DNA of 64,000 nt from Microbacterium murale. Lineage in GTDB: Bacteria; Actinomycetota; Actinomycetes; Actinomycetales; Microbacteriaceae. The position numbers and the translations under genes were made by a program. The stretch spans positions 509,700 through 573,699 of the forward strand of contig NZ_BMCM01000003.1 of the NCBI RefSeq assembly GCF_014635185.1. The letters are read 5' to 3'. Under the pieces are notes generated by a model. It did no database searches. It was not told where the DNA came from and saw only the letters and a list, made by a program, of their open reading frames with translations. This document shows positions 8,821 to 16,428 of the stretch, piece by piece. The stretch's first letter is position 1. Every line of letters starts with the position of its first letter.

Positions 8821-9825
8821 ATGGCTGAACTGAACCTCCCCGTCCTCGACCTCTCGCAGCTCGACGGCGGCCCAGAGGCCGCTGCGGCGTTCCGCAGTGA
8901 ACTCGCCGCCGCTGCGCACGATGTCGGGTTCTTCTATCTGACCGGCACTGGTATCTCCCCCGCGCTCTTTCGTCGACTGCAGCAGGCAGCCCGTGACTTC
9001 TTCGCCCTGCCCGAGGAGCAGAAGCTCGCGATCGAGAACGTGCACAGCGCGCAGTTCCGTGGCTACACCCGCATCGGAGGCGAACTCACGCAGGGCAAAG
9101 TCGACTGGCGCGAGCAGATCGACATCGGGCCAGAACGGGAGCCTGTCTCCGACGGTCCGGCCTTCAACCGCCTCATCGGCCCGAACCTGTGGCCGGCGGC
9201 GCAGCCCGAGCTCCGAGAGGTCGCCGAGACGTGGCGCGAGCATCTCACCGGCATCTCCCGCAGGCTTCTGCGCAGCTGGGCAGAGGCGCTCGGCGCCGAG
9301 CCGACGCACTTCGACGCCGACTTCGGCGACCCCGCGAGCCTGATGAAGATCGTGCGATACCCCGGCACGGATGCGCCGGAGCCGCAGCAGGGCGTCGGCG
9401 CGCACAAGGACTCCGGAGTGCTCACGCTGCTCTGGGTCGAGCCGGGCAAGGGCGGTCTGCAGGTCGAACGCGACGGAGCATGGGTCGATGCTCCCCCCGT
9501 CGATGACGCCTTCATCGTGAACATCGGCGAGATGCTCGAGTACGCAACCGGCGGCTATCTCAAGGCCACCAACCACCGGGTGATCTCGCCCAAGGCACCC
9601 GCGGATCGCATCTCGGTGCCGTTCTTCTTCAGCCCCGCGCTCGACGCGAAGCTCCCGCTCATCGAACTGCCGGCGGAGCTGGCCGCTGAAGCGCAGGGCG
9701 TCACCGAGGATCCCCACAACCCGATCCACAGCCTGTACGGCGAGAACGCCCTCAAGTCACGACTCCGTGCTCATCCTGACGTCGCGGCGATCCACCACTC
9801 CGACCTCGTGGGGGCATCCGCCTGA
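8821..9825 (+). CDS. Isopenicillin-N-synthase-like 2-oxoglutarate/Fe(II) oxygenase
   Basis: 334 residues. The N-terminal DIOX_N region has DLSQLDGG, DVGFFYLTGTGI and RDFFALPEEQKLAIEN. The jelly-roll core holds the HxD iron ligands in GAHKDSGVLTLLW, the distal His in TNHRVISP and the RxS 2-oxoglutarate signature in DRISVPFFFSP. The iron triad and co-substrate residues are intact, so it should be active; the substrate is unknown. It is monocistronic, with a TACGCT box 6 nt before ATG. No beta-lactam genes lie nearby, so the family name should not be read as a function. Confidence 0.87.
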   Translation: MAELNLPVLDLSQLDGGPEAAAAFRSELAAAAHDVGFFYLTGTGISPALFRRLQQAARDFFALPEEQKLAIENVHSAQFRGYTRIGGELTQGKVDWREQIDIGPEREPVSDGPAFNRLIGPNLWPAAQPELREVAETWREHLTGISRRLLRSWAEALGAEPTHFDADFGDPASLMKIVRYPGTDAPEPQQGVGAHKDSGVLTLLWVEPGKGGLQVERDGAWVDAPPVDDAFIVNIGEMLEYATGGYLKATNHRVISPKAPADRISVPFFFSPALDAKLPLIELPAELAAEAQGVTEDPHNPIHSLYGENALKSRLRAHPDVAAIHHSDLVGASA

Positions 9826-9871
9826 CACCGCGGGCGGCTGGCCCCGTACGTGATGCGGCCCCGGAAGCCGT

Positions 9872-10207
9872 TTACCCCGAGCCCGCCTCGTCGCGAGCCG
9901 GGTGGCCACCGAACTCGACGATCTCCTGCAAGGCCTGCAGGTGCGCGCCGAAGGCACGCTCGCCTCTCGCGGTCGAACGCACCCAGGTTCGGGGCCGGCT
10001 TCCCACCTCTCCCCTGCGCGTGCTGACGTAACCGGTCGCGTGCAGATGCGAGATGGATTTGCTCAGCGCCGAGTCTCCCACCTGAAGAATGTGTGCGAGC
10101 GTGGCGAAGTCGAGTTCGTCTCCGTCGAGGAGTGCGGCCATGAGCGAGAAGCGGATCGGACTCGCGAAGTTGTCGTCCAGACGCAGGCGTGGATGTTTCT
10201 CAGCCAT
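9872..10207 (-). CDS. Winged-helix transcriptional regulator
   Basis: 111 residues from ATG 10207, which overlaps the upstream membrane-protein gene by 8 nt. The core NFASPIRFSLMAALLDGDEL, the recognition-helix region VGDSALSKSISHLHATGYV and the wing STRRGEVGSRPRTWVRST are typical of small PadR/MarR-like 'DNA-binding MarR family' wHTH proteins. The overlap with a multi-spanning membrane protein suggests it controls its own operon in response to that protein or its substrate (inference). Confidence 0.8.
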   Translation of the reverse strand: MAEKHPRLRLDDNFASPIRFSLMAALLDGDELDFATLAHILQVGDSALSKSISHLHATGYVSTRRGEVGSRPRTWVRSTARGERAFGAHLQALQEIVEFGGHPARDEAGSG

Positions 10208-10976
10208 CTCGTCCACCCAGGAACGCACTCCCGAGGTACAGGCAGAAGACCGCGCCGGCGGCGAAGTCACCGTGTCCGAGAAGCGCCGTATCGCCGCGAA
10301 CCTGAAGCAGCAGGATCGTGACGATGGCACAGCTCGACACGGCGAACGCCGTCCACTGCGGCCACGCCCACACAGCTCCGAGCGCCGGTACCCGCTCTGA
10401 GACACGCCCGACGGTCCACCATCCGAGGACTCCGAGCATGAGAAGCAGACCGAAGAACGGACGCAGCATCTCGTCGCCGACGGAGAGCACCCAGATCCCC
10501 AGCGCCATCATCGCTCCGGTCACGATCGTCGCGACCCTGCCGGCGGCGGACAATCGAAGTCGTTGGACAGGCACATCTGCGGGAGCGGATCTGAGGATGC
10601 TGCGCAGAGCCGGCGATCCCAGCACGATCAGTGTCAGCGCGCCCGGGATCAGCCTCAAGGCCAAGGGGATCTCCACGCCGCTGATGGCAGCGAAGAAGAA
10701 GATGGCAAGCGCGACCAGGAAGACGGCGCAGAGCCCGAGCACGAGGACCCACCGCGGCGAGACGCCGTAGCCGATGACCCGGTATCCCTCGCGACGCTGG
10801 TTGGCGAGCTGCACCCACAACAGGTAGATGCCCACGAATGTGATGAACGACGACGATGCGGAAGCCGAACCGATGCTGATCGTCATGATCGTGATGTACG
10901 CGGCGAGGGTGAGGGCATTCACCAACCCGACCCACGCAGCACCGCGAGAGTACGTGCTTTCCAGCAGGAAAGCCAC
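10200..10976 (-). CDS. Multi-spanning membrane protein, unknown function
   Basis: 258 residues beginning with GTG at 10976, with seven or eight hydrophobic segments (for example WVLVLGLCAVFLVALAIFFF). No transporter or enzyme motif is recognised. It is cotranscribed with the overlapping wHTH gene. The start lies only about 24 nt beyond the rpsO terminator hairpin, so its promoter is either inside that short gap or the operon relies on readthrough. The start choice is uncertain because AGGA lies very close to the GTG. Confidence 0.65.
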   Translation of the reverse strand: MAFLLESTYSRGAAWVGLVNALTLAAYITIMTISIGSASASSSFITFVGIYLLWVQLANQRREGYRVIGYGVSPRWVLVLGLCAVFLVALAIFFFAAISGVEIPLALRLIPGALTLIVLGSPALRSILRSAPADVPVQRLRLSAAGRVATIVTGAMMALGIWVLSVGDEMLRPFFGLLLMLGVLGWWTVGRVSERVPALGAVWAWPQWTAFAVSSCAIVTILLLQVRGDTALLGHGDFAAGAVFCLYLGSAFLGGRDG

Positions 10977-10999
10977 CGTCCTGGCCGTATCGGAGACGA

Positions 11000-11031
11000 C
11001 GAAGGCCGCCCCACACCTGGGACGGCCTTCG
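11000..11031 (-). terminator. rpsO terminator hairpin
   Basis: On the minus strand CGAAGGCCGTCCC pairs with GGGGCGGCCTTCG across the 6-nt loop AGGTGT, one pair being G-U. There is little T-run. Confidence 0.7.
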
Positions 11032-11063
11032 GAAGAAGTGCGATATTACGCTGGTGCGCTGCC

Positions 11064-11333
11064 TTAGCGGCGAAGACCAAGCTTCTCGATCAGCGTGCGG
11101 TAACGCGCGATGTCGATGTCCTGGAGATAGCCGAGCAGACGACGGCGCTGACCCACCATGAGGAACAAGCCACGACGCGAGTGGTGGTCGTGCTTGTGAT
11201 CCTTGAGGTGTTCGGTGAGGTCCTTGATGCGCTGCGTCAGCATCGCGACCTGCACCTCGGGGGATCCGGTGTCACCGGGGTGCGTCGCGTACTCTTCCAT
11301 GATCGCCTTCTTGGCGTCAGACTCGAGTGGCAT
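11064..11333 (-). CDS. rpsO: 30S ribosomal protein S15
   Basis: 89 residues, the standard length. [59 protein letters not shown] and the C-terminal [12 protein letters not shown] are diagnostic. It binds 16S rRNA early in 30S assembly. GAAAGGGGATCC lies just upstream of ATG. In many bacteria pnp follows rpsO, but here a hairpin and an unrelated membrane-protein gene follow. Confidence 0.97.
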   Translation of the reverse strand: MPLESDAKKAIMEEYATHPGDTGSPEVQVAMLTQRIKDLTEHLKDHKHDHHSRRGLFLMVGQRRRLLGYLQDIDIARYRTLIEKLGLRR

Positions 11334-11487
11334 AGATGGGATCCCCTTTCAGTTCGTTGCGCGGCGCCCAACACCTGATGCGTGGGCTCTCTTTATCCGC
11401 GGCCGATCAAACGGCAACCTGTAGAGTCTACCAGCCCCGGCGCGTGATCCCGGCCTCGCCATGAGCCGTCGATCTTCTGTGAGCCGA

Positions 11488-11493
11488 TAGCCT
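11488..11493 (+). promoter_or_regulatory. -10 box TAGCCT upstream of uORF and MFS gene
   Basis: TAGCCT lies 6 nt before GTG 11500, which opens a 21-codon frame ending exactly at the MFS start. The spacing matches the leaderless promoters elsewhere in the window. Confidence 0.45.
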
Positions 11494-11499
11494 CGAAAC

Positions 11500-11565
11500 G
11501 TGCAGTGCGATATGCGGGATGATCCCGAGTCCGAGTGGAGATCGTCGGGCGAGGTCGACGCGTGA
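11500..11565 (+). CDS. Candidate leaderless 21-residue uORF coupled to the MFS gene
   Basis: GTG at 11500 reads MQCDMRDDPESEWRSSGEVD plus Ala, then a TGA that overlaps the MFS GTG as GTGA. The upstream TAGCCT box would start the mRNA at this GTG. It could couple or modulate translation of the exporter. The codons could instead be ordinary 5' UTR, since GAGG 7 nt before GTG 11562 can serve as the ribosome binding site. The peptide itself matches nothing I know. Confidence 0.35.
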   Translation: MQCDMRDDPESEWRSSGEVDA

Positions 11566-12857
11566 GCGGCGGTGCCCGCGGGGCACTCATCGACCTTCGC
11601 CCCTTCCGCGCCAGCGGTGCGTTCACGAGGATGTGGATCGGCTCGACGCTGGCCGGACTCGGCGGCCAGCTCACCATCGTGACCGTGATGCTGCACGTGT
11701 TCGAGCTCACCGCGAGCACGTTCGCAGTCTCGATGGTCGCCGTCGCCGGCCTCATCCCGATGATCCTCTCAGGTCTCTACGGCGGGATGCTCGCCGACGC
11801 CTTCGATCGCCGCACGGTCGCGCTCATCGCCGCGATCATCACCTTCGTCTCGACCCTGCTGCTCGCCGTCCTCACGTGGGGTCAGCTCGAGACCATCTGG
11901 TGGCTGTACGCGCTGAGCATGATCAACTCCGCCGCGAACTCGGTCGGCATGGCGACGCGGACGGCGATCGTGCCGCGCCTCATCCCCCGTGACCTCCTTG
12001 CAGCGGCATCCGCTCTGAACGGCATCACGATCGGTGTGATGGTCATGGTCGGCCCGGCGCTCGCCGGCATCCTCGTCGCCCTCACCGGCTACGGCTGGAC
12101 CTACACCATCGACGTCGTCCTCATGCTCGCGATGTTCCTCGGGCTCTGGACCCTTCCCGCCCTGCGGCCGGAAGGCGAGATCGTGCGCCCAGGACTGGAG
12201 TCGCTAGTCGACGGTTGGCGGTTCCTCAAGCGTGCGGCCAACATCCGGATGCAGTATCTGGTCGACATCGTCGCGATGACGTTCGGGCAACCGCTGGCGC
12301 TGTTCCCCGCGCTGGGCGCGGTGCTGCTCGGCGGAGGCGCCGTGACCACGGGTGCACTCACAGCGGCGGTCGCGGCCGGCACGTTCCTCTCCAGCCTGTT
12401 CTCCGGCCGGATCGTGCGCTACCGCTGGCACGGACGAGGCATCGAGCGTGCGGTTCAGGCGTACGGTGCGGCGATCCTGCTCTTCGGCGTGGTTCTTCTG
12501 ATCGCCGCCTGGTCGCCCGAAGCGGATGAGGCGCATGCGAACATCGCGCTCATCGTCGCGGCTTCCGCGGCACTGGCTCTCTCAGGAGCTGCTGACAACA
12601 TCAGCTCGATCTACCGCAACACGATGATGCAGGCGTCTGTGCCGGACGCGATCCGCGGAAGACTCCAGGGCATCTTCATCATCGTCGTGGCCGGAGGCCC
12701 TCGCCTCGGCGCACTCTATGCGGGCACGCTCGCCACTTTCACCGTGCTCTGGTTTCCCCCGCTTCTCGGCGGCCTGCTCGTCATCGCGCTCGTCGGCGTG
12801 CTGGTGCGTCTCACGCCGAGCTTCCGCGCATATGACGCAGAGGACCCCGTGCCCTGA
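11562..12857 (+). CDS. MFS transporter, EntS-like efflux type
   Basis: 431 residues from GTG 11562. About twelve helices; GGMLADAFDRRTVALIAA is the MFS loop 2-3 signature, and MATRTAIVPRLIPRDLLAAASALNG is typical of the MFS_3/EntS group, with NTMMQASVPDAIRGRLQGIF in the second half. Relatives export siderophores, macrolides or unknown metabolites. No siderophore genes lie beside it, so the substrate is unknown. GTG 11535 is an in-frame alternative start. The stop codon falls inside the loop of the terminator hairpin. Confidence 0.85.
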   Translation: MSGGARGALIDLRPFRASGAFTRMWIGSTLAGLGGQLTIVTVMLHVFELTASTFAVSMVAVAGLIPMILSGLYGGMLADAFDRRTVALIAAIITFVSTLLLAVLTWGQLETIWWLYALSMINSAANSVGMATRTAIVPRLIPRDLLAAASALNGITIGVMVMVGPALAGILVALTGYGWTYTIDVVLMLAMFLGLWTLPALRPEGEIVRPGLESLVDGWRFLKRAANIRMQYLVDIVAMTFGQPLALFPALGAVLLGGGAVTTGALTAAVAAGTFLSSLFSGRIVRYRWHGRGIERAVQAYGAAILLFGVVLLIAAWSPEADEAHANIALIVAASAALALSGAADNISSIYRNTMMQASVPDAIRGRLQGIFIIVVAGGPRLGALYAGTLATFTVLWFPPLLGGLLVIALVGVLVRLTPSFRAYDAEDPVP

Positions 12858-12872
12858 CGGCACGGGGTCCTC
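12840..12872. terminator. Bidirectional terminator, MFS / YceI
   Basis: Perfect 14-bp stem GAGGACCCCGTGCC / GGCACGGGGTCCTC with loop CTGAC. The MFS stop codon is within the loop. Confidence 0.8.
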
Positions 12873-12883
12873 GATGACGAAGA

Positions 12884-13438
12884 TCAGTCCTGCTGCAGAG
12901 CGCCCTGCAGGTCGAGGTTGATCGTGATGTCCTTGCCGACGAGGACGCCGCCGGTCTCGAGTGCTGCGTTCCAAGTGAGGCCGAAGTCTTCACGGTTGAT
13001 GGTGGTCGTCGCCGACGCACCGGCCTTGTAGTTGCCGTAGGGGTCGGTGCCGAATCCGCCGAAGTCGAAGGCGAAGCTCACCGGCTTGGTGATGCCGCGG
13101 ATGGTCAGGTCGCCGTCGATGAAGAAGTCATCGGACGCGACACGTGCACCGGTGGAGACGAACTCCATCGTCGGGAAGTTCTCGGTGTCGAAGAAGTCCG
13201 CCGAGCGGAGATGACCGTCGCGACCGTCGTCGTTGGTGTCGATGGACGTGACGTCGACTGTCGCCTCGACCTTCGCGTCGAGCGGATTCTCCGGGGCGAC
13301 CAGCGTTGCGCTCTTCATGCCGAACGAGCCGCGCACCTTCGAGATCATCATGTGGCGGACGCTGAAGGTGACCTCGCTGTGCGCGGGGTCGAGGATCCAG
13401 GTGCCTGCGCGGTAGCCGGGAATGTCGATCGTGGTCAT
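12884..13438 (-). CDS. YceI-family lipocalin-like protein
   Basis: 184 residues from ATG 13438, preceded by AAGGAGAGA. The YceI beta-barrel features are clear: GTWILDPAHSEVTFSVRHMM, VRGSFG, SIDTNDDGRDGHLRSADFFD, NFPTMEFVST and the final KDITINLDLQG. No signal peptide is present, so it is predicted cytoplasmic. The family binds long isoprenoids or amide lipids in an internal cavity; the ligand here is unknown. It is convergent with the MFS gene. Confidence 0.88.
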   Translation of the reverse strand: MTTIDIPGYRAGTWILDPAHSEVTFSVRHMMISKVRGSFGMKSATLVAPENPLDAKVEATVDVTSIDTNDDGRDGHLRSADFFDTENFPTMEFVSTGARVASDDFFIDGDLTIRGITKPVSFAFDFGGFGTDPYGNYKAGASATTTINREDFGLTWNAALETGGVLVGKDITINLDLQGALQQD

Positions 13439-13533
13439 GCGGGTTCTCTCCTTGAGGTGTGGGGGCTCATTGCGTTCACAAGGAGCCAACTCTTATGCGA
13501 GCGCATGTATTCCGAGATCTCTGGACAAAAACA

Positions 13534-13570
13534 GGAGGACCTCCGTTCCGATGCGGAACAGAGGCCCTCC
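13534..13570 (-). terminator. Rho-independent terminator of the FKBP gene
   Basis: On the minus strand two arms of 16 nt (GGAGGGCCTCTGTTCC and GGAACGGAGGTCCTCC) form a stem with two non-Watson-Crick positions around a GCATC loop. TGTTTTTG follows, one of the few clear U-runs in the window. Confidence 0.85.
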
Positions 13571-13586
13571 GGAGCCATGACTCTGA

Positions 13587-13955
13587 TCAGCCGACGGCGA
13601 CCAGGTCGATGATGAAGATGAGGGTCTTCCCCGACAGGAAGTGACCCGAACCGGCGGGACCGTAAGCCAGGTGGGGAGGAACGATCAGTTCACGACGACC
13701 ACCGATCTTCATGCCAGGGATGCCGTCCTGCCAGCCCTGGATGAGGCCGCGAAGCGGGAACTGGATGGTCTCGCCACGACCCCAGGACGAGTCGAACTCC
13801 TCGCCGGAGTCATACTCGACGCCGGCATAGTGCACGGTCACGGTGTCGCCGGGCCGAGCGGCTGCGCCGTCGCCCTCGATGATGTCTCGGGTGACGAGCT
13901 CTGCAGGAGCGGGAGCTGTGGGGGCGTCGAACTCGGGCTTTGTGCGATCAGTCAT
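13587..13955 (-). CDS. FKBP-type peptidyl-prolyl isomerase, cytoplasmic
   Basis: 122 residues from ATG 13955 (GGAGTC upstream). One FKBP domain: DTVTVHYAGVEYDSGEEFDS, GRGETIQFPLRGLIQGWQDG, GGRRELIVPPHLAYG and the final TLIFIIDLVAVG. The aromatic and Asp residues lining the proline pocket are visible. It has no signal peptide, unlike the FKBP lipoprotein at 55407-56354. A long 5' UTR with a strong hairpin and a dyad-containing promoter lies upstream. Confidence 0.92.
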   Translation of the reverse strand: MTDRTKPEFDAPTAPAPAELVTRDIIEGDGAAARPGDTVTVHYAGVEYDSGEEFDSSWGRGETIQFPLRGLIQGWQDGIPGMKIGGRRELIVPPHLAYGPAGSGHFLSGKTLIFIIDLVAVG

Positions 13956-14035
13956 GACTCCATACAACCGGAGCGCTCGGACATGGTCAATGCGAACGCA
14001 CCAGCCCACAGCGAACAGTTCCGCCCATAGCAAGA

Positions 14036-14084
14036 CTCAGCGCCCGGTGCTGCGGCGATGCCTGCATGTCTACCGGGCGCTGAG
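14036..14084 (-). repeat. 13-bp-stem hairpin in the FKBP 5' UTR
   Basis: CTCAGCGCCCGGT pairs perfectly with ACCGGGCGCTGAG across a 23-nt loop. It lies between the predicted promoter (14098-14126) and the FKBP ATG, so it would be transcribed. It may stabilise the mRNA, bind a factor, or act as the prsW terminator; there is no U-run. Confidence 0.6.
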
Positions 14085-14097
14085 TTGATCTGTATTC

Positions 14098-14126
14098 AGA
14101 TTGCACCCGTACTCCACGGGTGTCAA
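14098..14126 (-). promoter_or_regulatory. Promoter of the FKBP gene with operator-like dyad
   Basis: TTGACA (14126-14121), a 17-nt spacer and CAATCT (14103-14098) on the minus strand. It is the best sigma-70-like promoter in the window. The spacer holds the inverted repeat CACCCGT-n5-ACGGGTG, placed where a repressor would block RNA polymerase. Confidence 0.6.
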
Positions 14127-14146
14127 GAGTCAACGCGATGCGCTCC

Positions 14147-15439
14147 TCAGTACGCCAGGAGGGCCGCACGCGTCGCGCGGGTGCGCGTGAGCAGTGCGCG
14201 CTCATCGTCGGCCGCCAGCGGATCGCGGCCGACGATCGCCCGCTGGCGCACGGCGGCGAGTGCAGCGGCATCCTTGATGAAGGTCTTCATCAACGACCTG
14301 CGGTCACCCCGCAGGCTCGCAGCCCATCTGAGTCCGACCTTGCGTCCGGCAGGAGTCGCGAGCATCGTGATCTCCTCCGGCGTGAACCATCCGGCTGCGG
14401 CGTAGTCACCCAGTCGCTCCCTCGTGATGCGGGCCTCCTCCTTGCGCAACGCCACGATGGCGAGGATGAAGCCGATGAACAGCGGCACCTGGAGCGTGAT
14501 GTAGAGCGCGAAGAAGTCGGCGAAGGTGGCGGAGCCGTTCCAGAATCCGTGCAGGATCATGGCGCCCAGCAGCCCGAGCAGTCCGGCACCGAACACCGCG
14601 CCCTTCGACGCACTGCGCCTGGCTGCAAGCCCCATGGCGAAACCGGTGAGGGCGGTGAACATGGCGTGCGCGAACGGCGAGAGCAGACCGCGCATGACGA
14701 ACGTGGCCGTGAGCTGTTCGCCACCGCCCTCGATCAGGCTGATCGCGAAGTACTGGATGTTCTCGGTGAAGGCGAATCCCCCACCGATCAGCGCCCCGTA
14801 GACGATGCCGTCGATCGGGCCGTCGAAAGCGCGTCTGCCGATCAGGAAGATGATGAAGATCCCGAGACCCTTCGCGAGCTCCTCCACGATCGGCGCCTGG
14901 ATCACCGCGCTGAACACCTCTGAGCGCATGCCGATCATGAGCGTGACGCCGAGGTCCACCAGCAGCGTCAGCCCGACCGCGGCGATGCCGCCCCACGCGA
15001 TCGCGAACACGATGAGCAGCTTCGGCTCGGGTTCCCAGCGGTCGATGATGTAGACGCCGAAGAAGACGATCGCGAGCGGGATGAGCGCGAGGACGAGCCC
15101 CATGCCGGATGCGACGATCCCGAGCGCCCACACGAAGTAGCCGATCAGCGCCACGAGTGCGAAGCCGAGAACCCCGAAGAGCCAGATCGACACGGTCCTG
15201 CCCTTCTTCGACGGAACCGGCAGCATGGGCAGCGCACCGGCCGGAGCCGGCGCGGCAGGAGCGGGCGGGGAATAGTTGGTCGGCTGTGCGAGCGCGGACG
15301 CGTACACCGGCTGCTGATTGAACTGAGCCGGCGTGTACGGCGACTGCGCGTACTGCTGCTGCGAGTACTGCTGCTGCGAGAGCTGGGGCTGGGCCGGGGG
15401 CGGCGAGTACTGCGGCTCTGAGGGTCCTCCGAATGACAT
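14147..15439 (-). CDS. PrsW-family intramembrane metalloprotease
   Basis: 430 residues from ATG 15439. Residues 1-70 are low-complexity Gln/Tyr/Pro/Ala (QQQYSQQQYAQ), followed by about eight to nine helices. The PrsW motifs are present: VEELAKGLGIF, FAFTENIQYFA, HAMFTALTGFA and GAMILHGFWNGS, carrying the conserved Glu and His residues. PrsW in Bacillus cleaves an anti-sigma factor; the client here is unknown. A TAGGCT box 6 nt before ATG suggests leaderless expression. The -10 box of the divergent FAH-family gene is only 36 bp away. Confidence 0.87.
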   Translation of the reverse strand: MSFGGPSEPQYSPPPAQPQLSQQQYSQQQYAQSPYTPAQFNQQPVYASALAQPTNYSPPAPAAPAPAGALPMLPVPSKKGRTVSIWLFGVLGFALVALIGYFVWALGIVASGMGLVLALIPLAIVFFGVYIIDRWEPEPKLLIVFAIAWGGIAAVGLTLLVDLGVTLMIGMRSEVFSAVIQAPIVEELAKGLGIFIIFLIGRRAFDGPIDGIVYGALIGGGFAFTENIQYFAISLIEGGGEQLTATFVMRGLLSPFAHAMFTALTGFAMGLAARRSASKGAVFGAGLLGLLGAMILHGFWNGSATFADFFALYITLQVPLFIGFILAIVALRKEEARITRERLGDYAAAGWFTPEEITMLATPAGRKVGLRWAASLRGDRRSLMKTFIKDAAALAAVRQRAIVGRDPLAADDERALLTRTRATRAALLAY

Positions 15440-15445
15440 AGCCAA

Positions 15446-15451
15446 AGCCTA
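15446..15451 (-). promoter_or_regulatory. -10 box TAGGCT, leaderless prsW promoter
   Basis: On the minus strand TAGGCT is followed by 6 nt and ATG 15439. No ribosome binding site is visible. Confidence 0.5.
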
Positions 15452-15487
15452 GAGGTACCCTCCACTCTGCTCCGGGCGACAGGACGG

Positions 15488-15493
15488 TAGCGT
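15488..15493 (+). promoter_or_regulatory. -10 box TAGCGT, FAH-family gene
   Basis: TAGCGT is followed by 7 nt (AGAGGAC) and ATG 15501. The AGAGGA stretch would also serve as a ribosome binding site if the mRNA began further upstream. Confidence 0.45.
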
Positions 15494-15500
15494 AGAGGAC

Positions 15501-16370
15501 ATGCGTTTCGCCCATCTGCGTCGGCCGGACTCCCCCGACGCCCATCTCGCGGTGATCCAGGATACCGAGGCCATTCTGGTCTCGGATCTGATCGACCCCG
15601 CACCATCGACCCTCCAGCAGCTCATCGAAGCAGGTGACGACGGCCTCGACGCACTGCGCACCGCACTCGACGAGCGCACCGCACCGCGTCATCCGCTCGC
15701 CGGCTTCGACTTCGCATCGGCTGTTCTCAATCCCCCCGTGATCCTCGCGATCGGCCTGAACTACGCCGCCCACTCCAGTGAACTGGGTTTGAAGACCGAC
15801 ACCGCACCGACCGTCTTCACGCTCTGGCCGAACTCGCTGACTTCGCATGGAGCGACGACGGAGTGGCCGCGCACTCTGAGCGAGTCGGTCGACTACGAGG
15901 CCGAACTCGGCGTTCTGATAGGGCGACCGGCGAAGAACGTGACCGAAGCAGACGCCCTCGACAGCGTCTGGGGCTACACGGTCGTCAACGACATCACGGC
16001 TCGTGACATCCAGTTCTCCGAGGCGCAGTGGTCGCGCTGCAAGTCGTTCGACGGCTTCACCCCGACCGGTCCGTTCGTCGTCACGGCCGATGAGATCGCG
16101 GACCCGCAGGATCTGCACATCTGGACCGTCGTGGACGGCCACACCGTGCAGGATGCCTCGACAGGCCAGATGGTCCGTTCGGTCGCGACGCTCATCGCGC
16201 ATCTGTCGCAGTCGGTCACCCTGCAGCCCGGGACCCTGATCTCCACCGGCAGCCCTGGCGGGGCCGGCTACTCGCGCGAGCCGCAGATCTTCCTGCGCGA
16301 CCGCTCCACGGTGACCGTCGGCATCGACGGCATCGGCGAACTCACGACGCACTGCCGCATCCACGGCTGA
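15501..16370 (+). CDS. Fumarylacetoacetate hydrolase family protein
   Basis: 289 residues. After an N-terminal domain of about 70 residues come AIGLNYAAHSSELG, the metal-ligand segment VDYEAELGVLIGRPAKNV, YTVVNDITARDIQ, CKSFDGFTPTGPFVV and TLISTGSPGGAGYSREP. The acidic metal ligands of the FAH fold are intact. Family members hydrolyse, decarboxylate or isomerise acylpyruvates and related 2-oxo acids. No aromatic-catabolism cluster is adjacent, so an acylpyruvase/oxaloacetate-decarboxylase-like role is possible but unproven. Confidence 0.87.
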   Translation: MRFAHLRRPDSPDAHLAVIQDTEAILVSDLIDPAPSTLQQLIEAGDDGLDALRTALDERTAPRHPLAGFDFASAVLNPPVILAIGLNYAAHSSELGLKTDTAPTVFTLWPNSLTSHGATTEWPRTLSESVDYEAELGVLIGRPAKNVTEADALDSVWGYTVVNDITARDIQFSEAQWSRCKSFDGFTPTGPFVVTADEIADPQDLHIWTVVDGHTVQDASTGQMVRSVATLIAHLSQSVTLQPGTLISTGSPGGAGYSREPQIFLRDRSTVTVGIDGIGELTTHCRIHG

Positions 16371-16380
16371 ACGCCGTGCA

Positions 16381-16420
16381 CGAGTGAGCCCCGTGCCCGG
16401 CCAGGCACGGGGCTCACTCG
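16381..16420. terminator. Bidirectional terminator, FAH gene / aspA
   Basis: Perfect 17-bp stem (CGAGTGAGCCCCGTGCC and its complement) with a 6-nt loop CGGCCA between convergent genes. Confidence 0.85.
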
Positions 16421-16428
16421 TCGGGCCG

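Noticed and set aside
8821-9825. Beta-lactam biosynthesis (isopenicillin N synthase)
   Set aside because: The name is a family label; no ACV synthetase or acyltransferase is adjacent.
14036-14084. tRNA-like or sRNA gene
   Set aside because: The stem and 23-nt loop lack D/T arms and CCA-compatible ends; it is a simple hairpin in the FKBP leader.
14406-16364. 652-codon minus frame across prsW and the FAH gene
   Set aside because: Shadow of two real genes; Arg/His/Ala-rich with no family similarity.
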